Source: Ruminococcus sp. AM22-13
GTDB lineage: Bacteria > Bacillota > Clostridia > Lachnospirales > Lachnospiraceae
NCBI RefSeq assembly: GCF_003471165.1
Contig: NZ_QRIL01000031.1
Span: 1 to 47,196, forward strand
Reading direction: 5' to 3'
Length of the DNA: 47,196 nt
Part shown: piece after piece, positions 34,258 through 44,349 of the stretch
Numbering within the stretch: the stretch's first letter is position 1
Layout of the letters: every line of letters starts with the position of its first letter
Position numbers and translations under genes: made by a program
Notes under the pieces: generated by a model
What the model was told of the DNA's origin: nothing
Databases searched by the model: none
What the model saw: only the letters and a program-made list of their open reading frames with translations

Positions 34258-35523
34258 ATGGCAACTAAGATTGATATTATCTCCGGTTTCCTTGGAGCCG
34301 GTAAAACTACCTTAATCAAGAAGCTTCTGAAAGAGGCTTACGCAGATGAGCAGGTCGTGCTGATTGAGAACGAATTCGGTGAGATCGGTATCGACGGTGG
34401 GTTCCTGAAAGAAGCAGGAATCCAGATCCGTGAAATGAATTCCGGATGTATCTGCTGTTCTCTGGTTGGAGATTTCGGTACTTCTCTGAAAGAAGTTGTT
34501 GACAAATATCATCCGGACAGAATCCTGATTGAGCCGTCAGGTGTTGGTAAACTGTCAGATGTTATCAAAGCAGTACAGGGTGTTCAGGGAGATGTAGATA
34601 TCGTACTGAATAGCTACACAACTGTAGTAGATGCAAAGAAATGTAAAATGTACATGAGAAACTTTGGTGAGTTCTTTAACAACCAGGTTGAATATGCCGG
34701 CGCAATCATTATGAGCCGTACAGACATTATTGATGAGAAGAAAGCACAGCAGGCAATGGAACTTCTTCGTGGAATCAATGCAAAAGCAGCAATTATCACT
34801 ACTCCGATCGAGAAACTGGATGGAAAGAAAATCCTTGAGGTTATGGAGAAACCGGTATCTCTTGAAGAAGAACTGATGGCAGAAGAAGAGGTATGCCCGG
34901 AATGCGGACATGTACATGAGCATGGCGAACACCATCATCACGACCATGATGATGAATGTGGCTGCGGACATGACCACGACGAGCATGAACATCATCACCA
35001 TGATCACGATGATGAATGTGGCTGCGGACATGACCACGACGAGCATGAACATCATCACCATGATCACGATGATGAATGCGGCTGCGGACATGACCACGAC
35101 GAGCATGAACATCATCACCATGATCACGATGATGAATGCGGCTGCGGACATGACCATCACGACCATGATCATCATCATGACCACAATGATGAATGTGGCT
35201 GTGGACATGATCACCACCATGATCATCACCATCATCATGCAGATGAAGTATTTACAAGCTGGGGACGCGAGACAATTAAGAAGTATACAAGAGAAGGACT
35301 TGAGAAAATGCTCGAAGCTCTTTCTGCTTCTGAAGATTACGGTATCATCCTTCGTGCAAAAGGAATGCTTCCGGCAGAAGATGGAACATGGATCTACTTT
35401 GATATGGTTCCGGAAGAAACAGAGATTCGTGAGGGAGCACCGGAATATACGGGCCGTCTCTGCGTGATTGGTTCTAAATTGAAAGAAGATAAACTTGCAG
35501 AGTTATTTGGCCTTGCAGAATAA
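34258..35523 (+). CDS. G3E (CobW/ZNG1-like) GTPase with His/Cys-rich repeats
   Basis: A 421-residue metallochaperone-type GTPase. The P-loop GFLGAGKT is at residues 10-17, the family metal motif CxCC at 64-67 (GCICC), and LIEPSGVGKLSD is the switch region. From about 225 to 332 the protein is almost entirely His, Asp, Glu, Cys and Gly, built from 20-residue repeats (for example HHHHDHDDECGCGHDHDEHE), a likely store for zinc, nickel or cobalt. A CobW C-terminal domain (about 335-421) follows. The metal is inferred, not shown. AAGGAG precedes the ATG. The next gene is a second G3E-like protein. Confidence 0.9.
   Translation: MATKIDIISGFLGAGKTTLIKKLLKEAYADEQVVLIENEFGEIGIDGGFLKEAGIQIREMNSGCICCSLVGDFGTSLKEVVDKYHPDRILIEPSGVGKLSDVIKAVQGVQGDVDIVLNSYTTVVDAKKCKMYMRNFGEFFNNQVEYAGAIIMSRTDIIDEKKAQQAMELLRGINAKAAIITTPIEKLDGKKILEVMEKPVSLEEELMAEEEVCPECGHVHEHGEHHHHDHDDECGCGHDHDEHEHHHHDHDDECGCGHDHDEHEHHHHDHDDECGCGHDHDEHEHHHHDHDDECGCGHDHHDHDHHHDHNDECGCGHDHHHDHHHHHADEVFTSWGRETIKKYTREGLEKMLEALSASEDYGIILRAKGMLPAEDGTWIYFDMVPEETEIREGAPEYTGRLCVIGSKLKEDKLAELFGLAE
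34951..35187 (+). repeat. 60-bp in-frame tandem repeat array
   Basis: Units begin at 34951, 35011, 35071 and 35131. The first two are identical, the third differs at one base, and the fourth is diverged and 57 bases long; a further partial unit follows to about 35241. Near-identity at silent positions means recent expansion, and copy number probably varies between strains. Confidence 0.9.
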
Positions 35524-35617
35524 AAAACAATTACCGCGTCCGGTAATAAAAAAAGTTACGGCTTACAGATAAACCGTAGCGCAGTGACAAAATAATCAGG
35601 ATAAAGGAAATAGAATT

Positions 35618-36568
35618 ATGGATGATATCAGAGTTCCCATTTATTTGGTAACAGGATTTCTGGAGAGTGGAAAGACAACTTTCCTGGATTTTACATTACA
35701 GCAGGACTATTTCGCCATTGATGGAAAGACACTGCTGATTCTTTGCGAAGAAGGCGAAGAAGAATATGATATGGATAAACTGAAACTTACAAACACAGTT
35801 ATAGAAGTGATCGAGGATGAAGAAGATCTGACTCCTCAGCGTCTGGCTGCGATGGATATCATCCATCAGCCGGAACGTGTTGTGATCGAATACAATGGAA
35901 TGTGGCTTGTAAGTAAATTCGAGCAGATGGAGCTTCCGGACGGCTGGGGTATTGAGCAGGAGATTACCTGCGTAGATGCGACAACTTATCAGGTTTATAT
36001 GGCAAATATGAAGTCTCTGTTCATGGATATGGTGAGAAATACAGATATGGTTGTATTTAACCGTTGTAAAGAGGGAGATCCGCTTCCTGCATACAGACGT
36101 GGAATTAAGGTCGCAAATCAGAGTGCAGAGGTTATTTTTGAGGATGAAGAAGGTGAAATGGACGACATTTTCCAGGATGAGATGCCGTTTGATATTGATG
36201 CACCTGTCATTGAGATCCAGCCGGAAGATTACGGAATCTGGTTTGTAGATGCAATGGATAACCCGGAGAAATATGTGGGTAAAACTGTACGCTTTAAAGG
36301 TCGTGTTATGAAACCTCGTGGAATGGGAAGCAAATTCTTTGTTCCGGGACGTGTTGCAATGACTTGCTGTGCAGATGATACTACATTTCTTGGATATGTG
36401 TGCAGAAGTGATAATGCATCTCATATCAAAGAAGGAAGCTGGGTAGAGGTAACTGCAAAGGTTGCTTTTGAAAACCGTACAGAATATCAGGGCGAAGGCA
36501 TTGTGCTTTATGCAAGTGATGCAAAAGAATGCGAACCTCTGAAAGACGAAATGGTATATTTTAATTAG
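35618..36568 (+). CDS. G3E-like GTPase fused to a DUF1980 OB-like domain
   Basis: A 316-residue protein. The N-terminus has an intact P-loop, GFLESGKT at residues 13-20, in a G3E-like domain (to about 185), but the CxCC metal motif is absent. The C-terminal ~115 residues (IWFVDAMDNPEKYVGKTVRFKG, GRVAMTCCADDTTFLGYVC) match DUF1980, the domain normally at the end of YcgQ-type proteins that work with DUF318 permeases. The fusion suggests a link between a P-loop GTPase and a metal-related partner. It follows the His-rich GTPase by 94 bases; AAAGGA precedes the ATG. Confidence 0.78.
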   Translation: MDDIRVPIYLVTGFLESGKTTFLDFTLQQDYFAIDGKTLLILCEEGEEEYDMDKLKLTNTVIEVIEDEEDLTPQRLAAMDIIHQPERVVIEYNGMWLVSKFEQMELPDGWGIEQEITCVDATTYQVYMANMKSLFMDMVRNTDMVVFNRCKEGDPLPAYRRGIKVANQSAEVIFEDEEGEMDDIFQDEMPFDIDAPVIEIQPEDYGIWFVDAMDNPEKYVGKTVRFKGRVMKPRGMGSKFFVPGRVAMTCCADDTTFLGYVCRSDNASHIKEGSWVEVTAKVAFENRTEYQGEGIVLYASDAKECEPLKDEMVYFN

Positions 36569-36579
36569 GAGACGCGCAT

Positions 36580-37161
36580 ATGTATTTAGTAGTGGGACTG
36601 GGAAATCCCGGGAGAGAGTATGAAGCAACACGGCACAATATGGGATTTGACACCATTGATCATCTGGTAGAGGACTACAATGTTCCGCAGGGCGGCGTGA
36701 AATTTAATGCCATGTACGGAAAAACGATGATTGGCGGAGAAAAGGTTATTCTTATGAAACCTCTTTCTTTTATGAACCTGAGTGGCGGACCTGTCCGCGA
36801 GATGGCGAATTATTTCAAAATTGATCCGGAGACAGAACTGATTGTTATTTATGATGATATTGATCTGGAACCGGGACAGCTTCGCATCCGTAAGCAGGGA
36901 AGCGCAGGTGGACACAATGGAATTAAGGATATTATCCGTCAGCTTGGCACAGAGAAGTTTCTGCGCATTAAAGTAGGTGTAGGAGATAAGCCAAAGGGAT
37001 GGGATCTTGCAGATCATGTACTTGGCAGATTTTCCACAGAAGACAGAAAACTTGTGGATGAAGCAATAGAAAAAGCGGCAAAGGCTGTGGATATCATGAT
37101 CTCACAGGGCGTAGATGCGGCGATGAACGAATATAACAGAAAAGTACCTGCACAGAAGTAA
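36580..37161 (+). CDS. pth: Peptidyl-tRNA hydrolase
   Basis: A 193-residue enzyme releasing peptides from stalled peptidyl-tRNA. N9 in VGLGNPG and the catalytic H19 in ATRHNMGF are present, with SAGGHNGIKDI and RIKVGVG. AGGAG lies before the ATG and the gap to the previous gene is only 11 bases, so it may be cotranscribed. A possible terminator (aaaagcgg/ccgctttt, 37218-37270) follows before mfd. Confidence 0.97.
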   Translation: MYLVVGLGNPGREYEATRHNMGFDTIDHLVEDYNVPQGGVKFNAMYGKTMIGGEKVILMKPLSFMNLSGGPVREMANYFKIDPETELIVIYDDIDLEPGQLRIRKQGSAGGHNGIKDIIRQLGTEKFLRIKVGVGDKPKGWDLADHVLGRFSTEDRKLVDEAIEKAAKAVDIMISQGVDAAMNEYNRKVPAQK

Positions 37162-37371
37162 GAAGCGGCAAAGTGGTAAGTGGCACATGCTGGCTGCTTT
37201 TAATGGAAGAAAAGGAAGAAAAGCGGTGACTGTTAATGATGCTACAGCAGGAAAACAGGTGCCGCTTTTATCTTGCCACAGTGTTCTGGAACTTTTGACG
37301 TAATATTTTTAATTACGAATAGCAATGAATGGCAGAAAGATTTATTTATCGGAGACATATAAGAGGTGAAT

Positions 37372-40300
37372 ATGAAAGCATTTATGGCACCTCTGCAGGG
37401 ACTTGCAGAGTTTGAACAGATTAAAGAAAAAAGTAAAACAAATAAGGGGATTCTGCAGGTTTCGGGATGTATGGAATCGCAGAAATCCCATCTGATGTAC
37501 GGTCTTTCCAAGACTGCGCCATATCGTCTGATCCTGGCAGAAGATGAACGCCGGGCCAGAGAAATCTATGAAGATTACCGGTTTTATGATAAGAAAATAT
37601 ATTCCTATCCGGCAAAGGATCTTCTATTCTTTCAGGCAGATATTCATGGAAATCTGCTGATCCGACAGAGAATGAAAGTAATCCGGGCATTGCTGGAGGA
37701 AAAGGAACTTACAGTTGTCACAAGCATTGACGGATGCATGGATTTCCTGGAACCGCTGGAAAAAATAAAAAGCCAGCTGATTCATTATGAAAATGACAGT
37801 ACGATAGACATGGATCAGTTGAAAAATAAACTGGTGGATCTGGGATATGAGCGTGTAGGTCAGGTGGAAATGCCGGGACAGTTTTCTATTCGCGGTGGTA
37901 TTGTGGATATCTACTGCCTCACAGAGGAAAATCCATGGAGAATCGAACTGTGGGGGGATGAGATCGATTCTATACGAAGTTTTGACGCTGAGAGCCAGAG
38001 ATCCCTCGAGAATCTGGAGGAGATTACGATTTATCCGGCAGTAGAACATATCGGGGAATCTGATATGGTTTCTTTCCTGGAGTATTTTCCAAAGGAGAAA
38101 TCGGTTATTTTTCTGGATGAACCGAATCGACTGACGGAGAAAGGTGAAGCAGTAGAAGAGGAATATCGCCAGAGCCGTATGCACCGCGAGGAAAAAGGCA
38201 GCCAGAATCTGCCGGACAACTGGCTTTGTTCTTTTGAAGAACTTCAGAAAGAATTAAATAAGCGAAACTGTATTTCTGTCTGTGCGCTGGAACCGAAGCA
38301 GGCGGGCTGGAAGGTTCGGGAGAAATTTTATCTGGAAGTAAAATCAGTCAGTTCGTATAACAGTAGCTTTGAACTTCTGGTAAAGGATCTTCACCAGTAT
38401 AAGAAACAGGGATACAAGATCGCATTGCTCTCCGGTTCCCGTACCAGAGCTGAACGACTGGCGAAGGATCTCCAGGAAGAAGGGCTGGCTGCCTTTTACG
38501 GGCAGGATTATGACAGGGAGATTCTGCCGGGTGAGATCATGGTGGTTTATGGTCATGCGAAAAAAGGCTTTGAATATCCGCTGATCAAATTTGCGGTGAT
38601 GACAGAGTCGGATATTTTTGGTCAGGAACAGAAGAAGAGAAAGAAGAAAAAGAATTATAACGGAAAGCGTATCCAGGATTTTGCAGAGCTTTCTATCGGG
38701 GATTTTGTGGTTCATGAGAAGCATGGACTTGGTATTTATCGCGGAATTGAGAAAGTGGAAGTGGACAGAATCGTTAAGGATTATATTAAGATTGAATATC
38801 GTGGCGGCAGCAATCTTTATATTCTGGCAACTCAGTTAGACTGTCTTCAGAAATACTCGGGCGGTGATACGGCAAAAACTCCGAAACTGAATAAGCTTGG
38901 AACGCAGGAATGGAATAAGACGAAAAGCAAGGTCCGGGGAGCTGTCAAAAATATTGCGAAAGAGCTGGTAGAGCTCTACGCGGTACGTCAGGAAAAGGAA
39001 GGCTATGTCTGTGGTCCTGATACGGTATGGCAGAGGGAGTTCGAGGAAATGTTTCCATATGAGGAGACAGAAGATCAGCTCAGCGCCATTGAAGATGCCA
39101 AGCGGGATATGGAGAGCACGAAAATCATGGACCGTCTGATCTGCGGTGACGTAGGTTATGGTAAAACAGAGGTTGCTCTGCGCGCTGCATTTAAGGAAGT
39201 GCAGGAGAGCAGACAGGTGGCGTATCTTGCCCCGACAACTATTCTTGCACAGCAGATATACAACACCTTTGTACAACGAATGAAAGAGTTCCCGGTACGA
39301 GTGGAACTTCTCTGTCGTTTCCGTACGCCGGCGCAGCAGAAGAAAGCGATTGAAGACCTGAAAAAGGGACAGGTAGATGTAATTATCGGAACACATAGAG
39401 TCTTGTCGAAGGATGTACAGTTTAAGAACCTTGGACTTCTGATCATCGATGAGGAACAGCGTTTCGGGGTTGCGCATAAAGAGAAAATCAAGCAGCTGAA
39501 AAAGGATGTAGATGTGCTGACTTTGACAGCAACGCCGATTCCGCGTACTTTGCATATGAGCCTCATTGGAATTCGTGATATGAGTGTCCTTGAGGAACCG
39601 CCGATGGACAGAATGCCGATTCAGACCTATGTTATGGAGTATGATGAGGAGACAGTCCGGGAGGCGATCAACAGAGAACTGCGCAGGGGCGGACAGGTCT
39701 ATTATGTCTATAATCGTGTTACGGATATTGCGGATGTTGCCCTGCGCATAGCGAAACTTGTGCCGGATGCGAGGGTGGATTTTGCACATGGACAGATGAG
39801 CGAGAGAGAACTTGAGAATGTCATGTATGCGTTTGTAAATGGTGATATTGATGTACTGGTTTCGACTACGATTATTGAAACAGGGCTGGATATTTCCAAT
39901 GTAAATACCATGATCATCCATGATTCCGACAGATACGGACTTTCCCAGCTTTATCAGCTTCGCGGAAGAATCGGTCGATCTAACAGAACGGCGTATGCAT
40001 TCCTGATGTACAGGCAGAACGTGATGCTGAAGGAGACTGCGGAGAAGCGTCTGGCGGCTATTCGTGAATATACGGATCTGGGAAGTGGATTTAAAATTGC
40101 CATGAGAGATCTGGAACTTCGAGGCGCGGGAAATCTGCTGGGTGCACAGCAGCATGGACATATGAATGCGGTGGGATATGATCTCTATTGCAAGATGCTC
40201 AGCGAGGCAGTCAAAGAGGCAAAAGGAATCCATACAATGGAAGATTTTGAGACATCGATTGACCTCAATATCGATGCATTTATTCCGGATTCCTATATCA

Positions 40301-40689
40301 GCAATGAATTCCAGAAACTTGATATTTATAAACGAATCGCTGGAATCGAAACGCAGCAGGACTATGATGATATGTTAGAGGAACTTCTGGATCGTTTTGG
40401 TGAACCTGGAAAGGCAGTGCTGAATCTCCTTGCAATTGCGAAGTTAAAAGCTATCGCACATCAGGGCTATGTGACAGAAATTAAGCAGACTGGAAAATCA
40501 GTGCGCATTACACTTTATGAAAAAGCAAAGCTGAATCCGGAAGGGATTCCGCTTCTCATGCAGAAATACAGAAGAAGCTTGCAGTTTAAGAATGAGCAGG
40601 AACCGAAATTTATCCTGGAACCTCAGGGCAGTCTGATTCCTGCGCTGACGGAATTTGCAGAAGAACTTAAGAATATGGCTGAAGAATGA
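37372..40689 (+). CDS. mfd: Transcription-repair coupling factor
   Basis: An 1105-residue DNA translocase that removes RNA polymerase stalled at lesions and recruits UvrA. Start ATG 37372 has AGAGGTG upstream. The UvrB-like N-terminal region (to about 330), the CarD-like RNA polymerase interaction domain (about 435-510, [20 protein letters not shown]) and the translocase are all present: Walker [10 protein letters not shown] (about 588-596), DEEQ (about 692), TATPIPRTL, and motif [17 protein letters not shown]-terminal domain ends the protein. Length is normal; pth and mfd adjacency is typical of Firmicutes. Confidence 0.97.
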   Translation: MKAFMAPLQGLAEFEQIKEKSKTNKGILQVSGCMESQKSHLMYGLSKTAPYRLILAEDERRAREIYEDYRFYDKKIYSYPAKDLLFFQADIHGNLLIRQRMKVIRALLEEKELTVVTSIDGCMDFLEPLEKIKSQLIHYENDSTIDMDQLKNKLVDLGYERVGQVEMPGQFSIRGGIVDIYCLTEENPWRIELWGDEIDSIRSFDAESQRSLENLEEITIYPAVEHIGESDMVSFLEYFPKEKSVIFLDEPNRLTEKGEAVEEEYRQSRMHREEKGSQNLPDNWLCSFEELQKELNKRNCISVCALEPKQAGWKVREKFYLEVKSVSSYNSSFELLVKDLHQYKKQGYKIALLSGSRTRAERLAKDLQEEGLAAFYGQDYDREILPGEIMVVYGHAKKGFEYPLIKFAVMTESDIFGQEQKKRKKKKNYNGKRIQDFAELSIGDFVVHEKHGLGIYRGIEKVEVDRIVKDYIKIEYRGGSNLYILATQLDCLQKYSGGDTAKTPKLNKLGTQEWNKTKSKVRGAVKNIAKELVELYAVRQEKEGYVCGPDTVWQREFEEMFPYEETEDQLSAIEDAKRDMESTKIMDRLICGDVGYGKTEVALRAAFKEVQESRQVAYLAPTTILAQQIYNTFVQRMKEFPVRVELLCRFRTPAQQKKAIEDLKKGQVDVIIGTHRVLSKDVQFKNLGLLIIDEEQRFGVAHKEKIKQLKKDVDVLTLTATPIPRTLHMSLIGIRDMSVLEEPPMDRMPIQTYVMEYDEETVREAINRELRRGGQVYYVYNRVTDIADVALRIAKLVPDARVDFAHGQMSERELENVMYAFVNGDIDVLVSTTIIETGLDISNVNTMIIHDSDRYGLSQLYQLRGRIGRSNRTAYAFLMYRQNVMLKETAEKRLAAIREYTDLGSGFKIAMRDLELRGAGNLLGAQQHGHMNAVGYDLYCKMLSEAVKEAKGIHTMEDFETSIDLNIDAFIPDSYISNEFQKLDIYKRIAGIETQQDYDDMLEELLDRFGEPGKAVLNLLAIAKLKAIAHQGYVTEIKQTGKSVRITLYEKAKLNPEGIPLLMQKYRRSLQFKNEQEPKFILEPQGSLIPALTEFAEELKNMAEE

Positions 40690-40862
40690 GAAATAGAGAA
40701 ACTCGTAATTTGGCAGAATAAAAAAGATGATTTTCTGTTTGGAAAAGTGTAAACAGGCTTATTCTGTGAGGGCAGATAATAATTATAGAGGAAACATGAC
40801 AGGTTAAATAAATCGTGATAAATATGTGAAATATAGCACTTATTTTTTAAATTGCCTTGCCC

Positions 40863-40892
40863 TTGACAGGAAAAAAGTTTATACTCTAGTAA
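40863..40892 (+). promoter_or_regulatory. Promoter of the PrsA-like gene
   Basis: TTGACA (40863-40868) and TAGTAA (40887-40892), 18-base spacing. The -10 is weak. Confidence 0.4.
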
Positions 40893-40952
40893 TAGCACAG
40901 TCTGGAAAAGTGGGACATGAAGAAAGACCAGACTGATAATATGGAGGAAGAA

Positions 40953-42203
40953 ATGAAAGAAATGGCAAAGAGAACAGCCGTAGCAGCACTGGCAGGTGTG
41001 ATGTCAGTTGGTATGCTTACAGGCTGCGGAAGTAAAACATTAGATGGAACAAAAACAGTGGCTACAGTAGACGGAACAGATATTCCGCTTGGAGTTGTCA
41101 GCCTTTATGCGCGTGAACAGCAGCAGCGGACAACCGCCATGTATATGTCTTATATGGGAAGCGCGGATAATATCTGGGATCAGACAGCAGATGAAGATTC
41201 TGGAGAGACATATGGTGATCAGGCAGTGACAAGCAGTCTGGAATCCATTGAGAAAATGTATATTCTGAAAGAGAAAGCATCTGATTACAATGTAGAACTT
41301 ACAGATGAAGATGAAACAGCAATCGCAGATGCTGCATCACAGTTTATGGCTGCAAACAGCGAAGAGACAATCAAAGAACTCGCTGTAACAGAGGATCAGG
41401 TAAAAACATTACTGGAGCTTCAGACAATCCAGAAAAAGATGTATGACCCGATTGTTGCAGAGGGAAATATCACAGTTTCTGATGATGAGGCAAATCAGAC
41501 AACCTTTACTTATGTAAGTATCTCTACAAGTGGTGATGATGTAACAGACGAAGATAAAGAAACTAAGAAAGAACAGGCTCAGGAGATTCTTGATAAAATG
41601 AAAGAAGATCCGACAGCTGATATGAGCGAAGTTGCTCAGGGAGTAGATGAGAGCTACTCAGCAGTACAGGGTAATTTTACAACTAAAGAAAGCGAAGATG
41701 AGGATGAAGACTCCAGCGGGGCAGCATATCCGGACGAAGTTATTAGTGTTTTACGTGGACTGAAAGACGGAGAGGTTGCAGATGATATTATTGAGACTGA
41801 TACAGGATATTATGTAGTAAGACTTGATAAGATTAATGATGAGGATGCAACAGCATCCAAGAGAGAATCTCTTCAGAATTCCAAAGAGAGCACATATTAC
41901 ACAGAGACAACAAATCAGTGGCTGGATGATGCGGATGTAAAAGTAGTAAAGAAAGTTCTTAAGACACTTAAGATTACAGATAAACATACTTTTACAGCTC
42001 CAACTTCGACACCTACTCCATCACCAGAAGCAACACCAGAAGTAACGGAAGAAGCAACACCAACACCGGAGGCTGATGTGACAGAGGAAGCTGAAGCAAC
42101 TGAGACACCGGCAGCAGAAGAAACAGAGGCAACTGTAACACCAACAGAAGAAGCTGAAGCTACAGAAACACCAGAAGCAACACCGACAGAAGCTGCGGAA
42201 TAA
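40953..42203 (+). CDS. PrsA/SurA-like peptidyl-prolyl isomerase lipoprotein
   Basis: A 416-residue lipoprotein. The start at 40953 has GGAGG 5 bases upstream; an ATG at 40917 would add an unlikely charged extension. The lipobox is LTGC. The N-terminal helical SurA-like region (about 30-170) is followed by a parvulin-type rotamase region (about 180-300, ending GYYVVRLDKI) and a Pro/Thr/Glu-rich low-complexity tail (about 345-416). It should assist folding of exported proteins. Parvulin motifs are weak, so isomerase activity is uncertain. Monocistronic. Confidence 0.82.
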   Translation: MKEMAKRTAVAALAGVMSVGMLTGCGSKTLDGTKTVATVDGTDIPLGVVSLYAREQQQRTTAMYMSYMGSADNIWDQTADEDSGETYGDQAVTSSLESIEKMYILKEKASDYNVELTDEDETAIADAASQFMAANSEETIKELAVTEDQVKTLLELQTIQKKMYDPIVAEGNITVSDDEANQTTFTYVSISTSGDDVTDEDKETKKEQAQEILDKMKEDPTADMSEVAQGVDESYSAVQGNFTTKESEDEDEDSSGAAYPDEVISVLRGLKDGEVADDIIETDTGYYVVRLDKINDEDATASKRESLQNSKESTYYTETTNQWLDDADVKVVKKVLKTLKITDKHTFTAPTSTPTPSPEATPEVTEEATPTPEADVTEEAEATETPAAEETEATVTPTEEAEATETPEATPTEAAE

Positions 42204-42272
42204 GACAGGAAAATTATATTGCTGTATCGCAGAGAATTGTGGTAATGAATAATAAACATAAGGTAACATAAT

Positions 42273-42320
42273 AAAAGCAGCTATATGGAAAACAAAAACG
42301 TTTCTCATATAGCTGCTTTT
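42273..42320. terminator. Bidirectional terminator
   Basis: Perfect 15-bp stem aaaagcagctatatg/catatagctgctttt. It ends the PrsA-like gene and, on minus, probably the diguanylate cyclase gene. Confidence 0.85.
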
Positions 42321-42424
42321 GCATTGCCAGAATAATATTTTCTGATGAATTGCGCAAAAACCTCGAATCAGGAATACCCTTGTGGATGCCATAAAATGCA
42401 ATGGTACCGGAAAGTTCTGCAATA

Positions 42425-43486
42425 TCAGGAAATTACGGTATCGCGCCCATGTGTTTTTCCGTAATAAAGTTTATCATCCGCATGTTTGATTAATTCTGAA
42501 ATATTTGACTGATAGTCGTTTTCTTCTACACCGAAAGTCATAGTTACGTGAACTGTAATATCTTTATAGGTTATGATACATTTGCTGACTGCTATATTAA
42601 TTTCATTCATGATTGTACTTGCATTGTCAAGATTCATTCCCGGAAAGAAGAAGAGAAATTCTTCGCCGCCCCATCTGCAGACGTGTCCTGAACCAAGCGT
42701 TTTTTCTTTAAAAAGTTCTGCGAGAGATTTTAGAACCTGATCGCCGCAATTATGACCATAAGTATCATTGATTTTTTTGAAAAAATCGATATCGCCAATG
42801 GCAATGCTGAAATTTTCATAAGGATTAGCTTTAATGTGATTTTCCAGAACCTCTTCCATACGGCGTCTGTTATACAGAGTAGTAAGAGGATCGGTTCCGG
42901 CCTGTTGTCTTAATTCAATGTTATACAGCATGAGATGCTTCTCTGCTTTCTGAAGATTATCGCTGAATGTCAGACAGATCACACCCGTGATCACAAATGA
43001 TAAAATAGTATTTAAAACTTGTACAATCAGCATATGTGCTTCTGTAAGGACGTATATTGGCGGATAATTCTGACAATGAAAAAACAGTGCCATTCTCAGT
43101 ATGAATAAAAAAACTGCAAATGCAATTTTGTTAAAGGTTGTATCATACAGAGAAAACATTGAAATTAACATTAGTGGCAGGATGAAGTTGGAACCGCCAA
43201 CATTCCATCCATAATAATAGATGAAATAAGAAATCCATCCCGCGGAAATGATAACATAAAATAAAAAGTTCCATCGTATAAAGATACGATTCATGTAATG
43301 TCTTGCAAGAAGACATGTAGCCAGCCATCCCGCAACAGGAAGAGCATTAACCGGATATCCAAAACATGTGATACAGACTATAAATAGCAGAAAGTATACA
43401 ATGTAGATGTTATAAGATCTTGTTAATGCAAGAGAAAAATACAAAGGTGTAGTTTCGGCATCAAATTCATGATTAAATATACTCAT
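42425..43486 (-). CDS. Membrane diguanylate cyclase (GGDEF)
   Basis: A 353-residue protein. Start ATG at 43484-43486 has AGGAGA 6 bases upstream. Six or so membrane segments (about residues 20-190) precede a short coiled linker and a GGDEF domain (about 200-353): DPLTTLYNRRRMEE, GDIDFFKKINDTYGHNCGDQ and the active GGEEF at about 273-277. It should make cyclic di-GMP. The RxxD inhibitory site expected just before GGEEF is absent. The membrane sensor type is not recognised. It lies downstream of a HAD gene on the same strand. Confidence 0.9.
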   Translation of the reverse strand: MSIFNHEFDAETTPLYFSLALTRSYNIYIVYFLLFIVCITCFGYPVNALPVAGWLATCLLARHYMNRIFIRWNFLFYVIISAGWISYFIYYYGWNVGGSNFILPLMLISMFSLYDTTFNKIAFAVFLFILRMALFFHCQNYPPIYVLTEAHMLIVQVLNTILSFVITGVICLTFSDNLQKAEKHLMLYNIELRQQAGTDPLTTLYNRRRMEEVLENHIKANPYENFSIAIGDIDFFKKINDTYGHNCGDQVLKSLAELFKEKTLGSGHVCRWGGEEFLFFFPGMNLDNASTIMNEINIAVSKCIITYKDITVHVTMTFGVEENDYQSNISELIKHADDKLYYGKTHGRDTVIS

Positions 43487-43500
43487 ATTGATTCTCCTGA

Positions 43501-43542
43501 GCATATAGAAATAACATATTCAAAAATGTTATTTCTATATGC
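43501..43542. repeat. 17-bp stem palindrome between HAD and GGDEF genes
   Basis: Arms gcatatagaaataacat and atgttatttctatatgc are perfect. On the minus strand its 3' edge lies next to the GGDEF ribosome site and there is no T run, so it looks like an intercistronic hairpin that could affect translation or mRNA stability. Confidence 0.6.
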
Positions 43543-43548
43543 TTTATA

Positions 43549-44349
43549 TTAAATAAGGAGGAAATGCTTTAATGCATTAGCGATGCCATTATCCTCGATA
43601 TTGGTTGTCTGGTAAGTGCAATGAGGAAGAATCAAAGGATCTGAATCACCCATTGCAATGCTGTTTCCGGCAAACTGAAGCATAGGAAGATCATTTGTGC
43701 TGTCGCCAAAAGCAAAGGTATCTTTGATTGATACTCCCAGGCGGTCAGACAGAAACTGGATCCCTGTTGCCTTGCTACAATTTTTCTGAGTTAATTCCCA
43801 GGCTTTATCATCATGGATAAAACACAGGAAATGTTCATCAACAAATTTGCGGAAGGTATCCGTATCAGAGTCTGCGGCAGGAAATGCCAGAAACTTGTCA
43901 AATGTAAAACTATGGTAGATTTCGGAAGTGTAGAGAGATAAATCTTCTACTTCAACTTCTGTTTTCAGATTCTGGATAGCACCAGGAAGAGAACAGGATC
44001 CGTTATCATATAAAATTTTGTCCGGACGCTCAAAAAATGCGGGGATCTTGCAATTTCTTAGTATTTCTATTATTTCACGACAGAGTGAATTGGGAATTGA
44101 ACTGGAAAATAAAAGTTCTCCATTCATATAAATCTGGCTGCCACATCCACAGACATATCCGTCAAAGCCAATCTTCCGGATTATTTCAGGAATCATGGCA
44201 TAAGTACGTCCGGAGTTGACAAAAAGCAGGTGTCCATTATCGTGGGCTTTTTTTAAAGCAATTCTTGCACTGGCCGGAACAGCCCATGGATAAGGGGTAA
44301 GTAAAGTCTTATCAATGTCAAAAAATAATAGTTTACGATTATTCTGCAT
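43549..44349 (-). CDS. HAD-superfamily hydrolase, Cof type
   Basis: A 266-residue phosphatase. Motif I FDIDKTL (nucleophile Asp), a motif II serine/threonine in VNSGRTY, a motif III lysine (SKATGI) and motif IV FGDSTNDLPML are all present, with a C2-type cap between. Cof-type enzymes dephosphorylate sugar phosphates or related metabolites. The start overlaps the end of the DUF4317 gene by 11 bases, so they are coupled. Confidence 0.9.
   Translation of the reverse strand: MQNNRKLLFFDIDKTLLTPYPWAVPASARIALKKAHDNGHLLFVNSGRTYAMIPEIIRKIGFDGYVCGCGSQIYMNGELLFSSSIPNSLCREIIEILRNCKIPAFFERPDKILYDNGSCSLPGAIQNLKTEVEVEDLSLYTSEIYHSFTFDKFLAFPAADSDTDTFRKFVDEHFLCFIHDDKAWELTQKNCSKATGIQFLSDRLGVSIKDTFAFGDSTNDLPMLQFAGNSIAMGDSDPLILPHCTYQTTNIEDNGIANALKHFLLI

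Noticed and set aside
34555..35238. Met/Val-rich frame opposite the G3E GTPase
   Set aside because: It is the complement of His/Asp repeat codons; the apparent membrane protein is an artefact of the repeat.
34951..35241. CRISPR-like array
   Set aside because: The units are 60-bp in-frame coding repeats with no spacers.
38836..40233. 465-codon open frame on the minus strand inside mfd
   Set aside because: Lies fully antisense to conserved mfd helicase motifs and has no recognisable domain or ribosome site.
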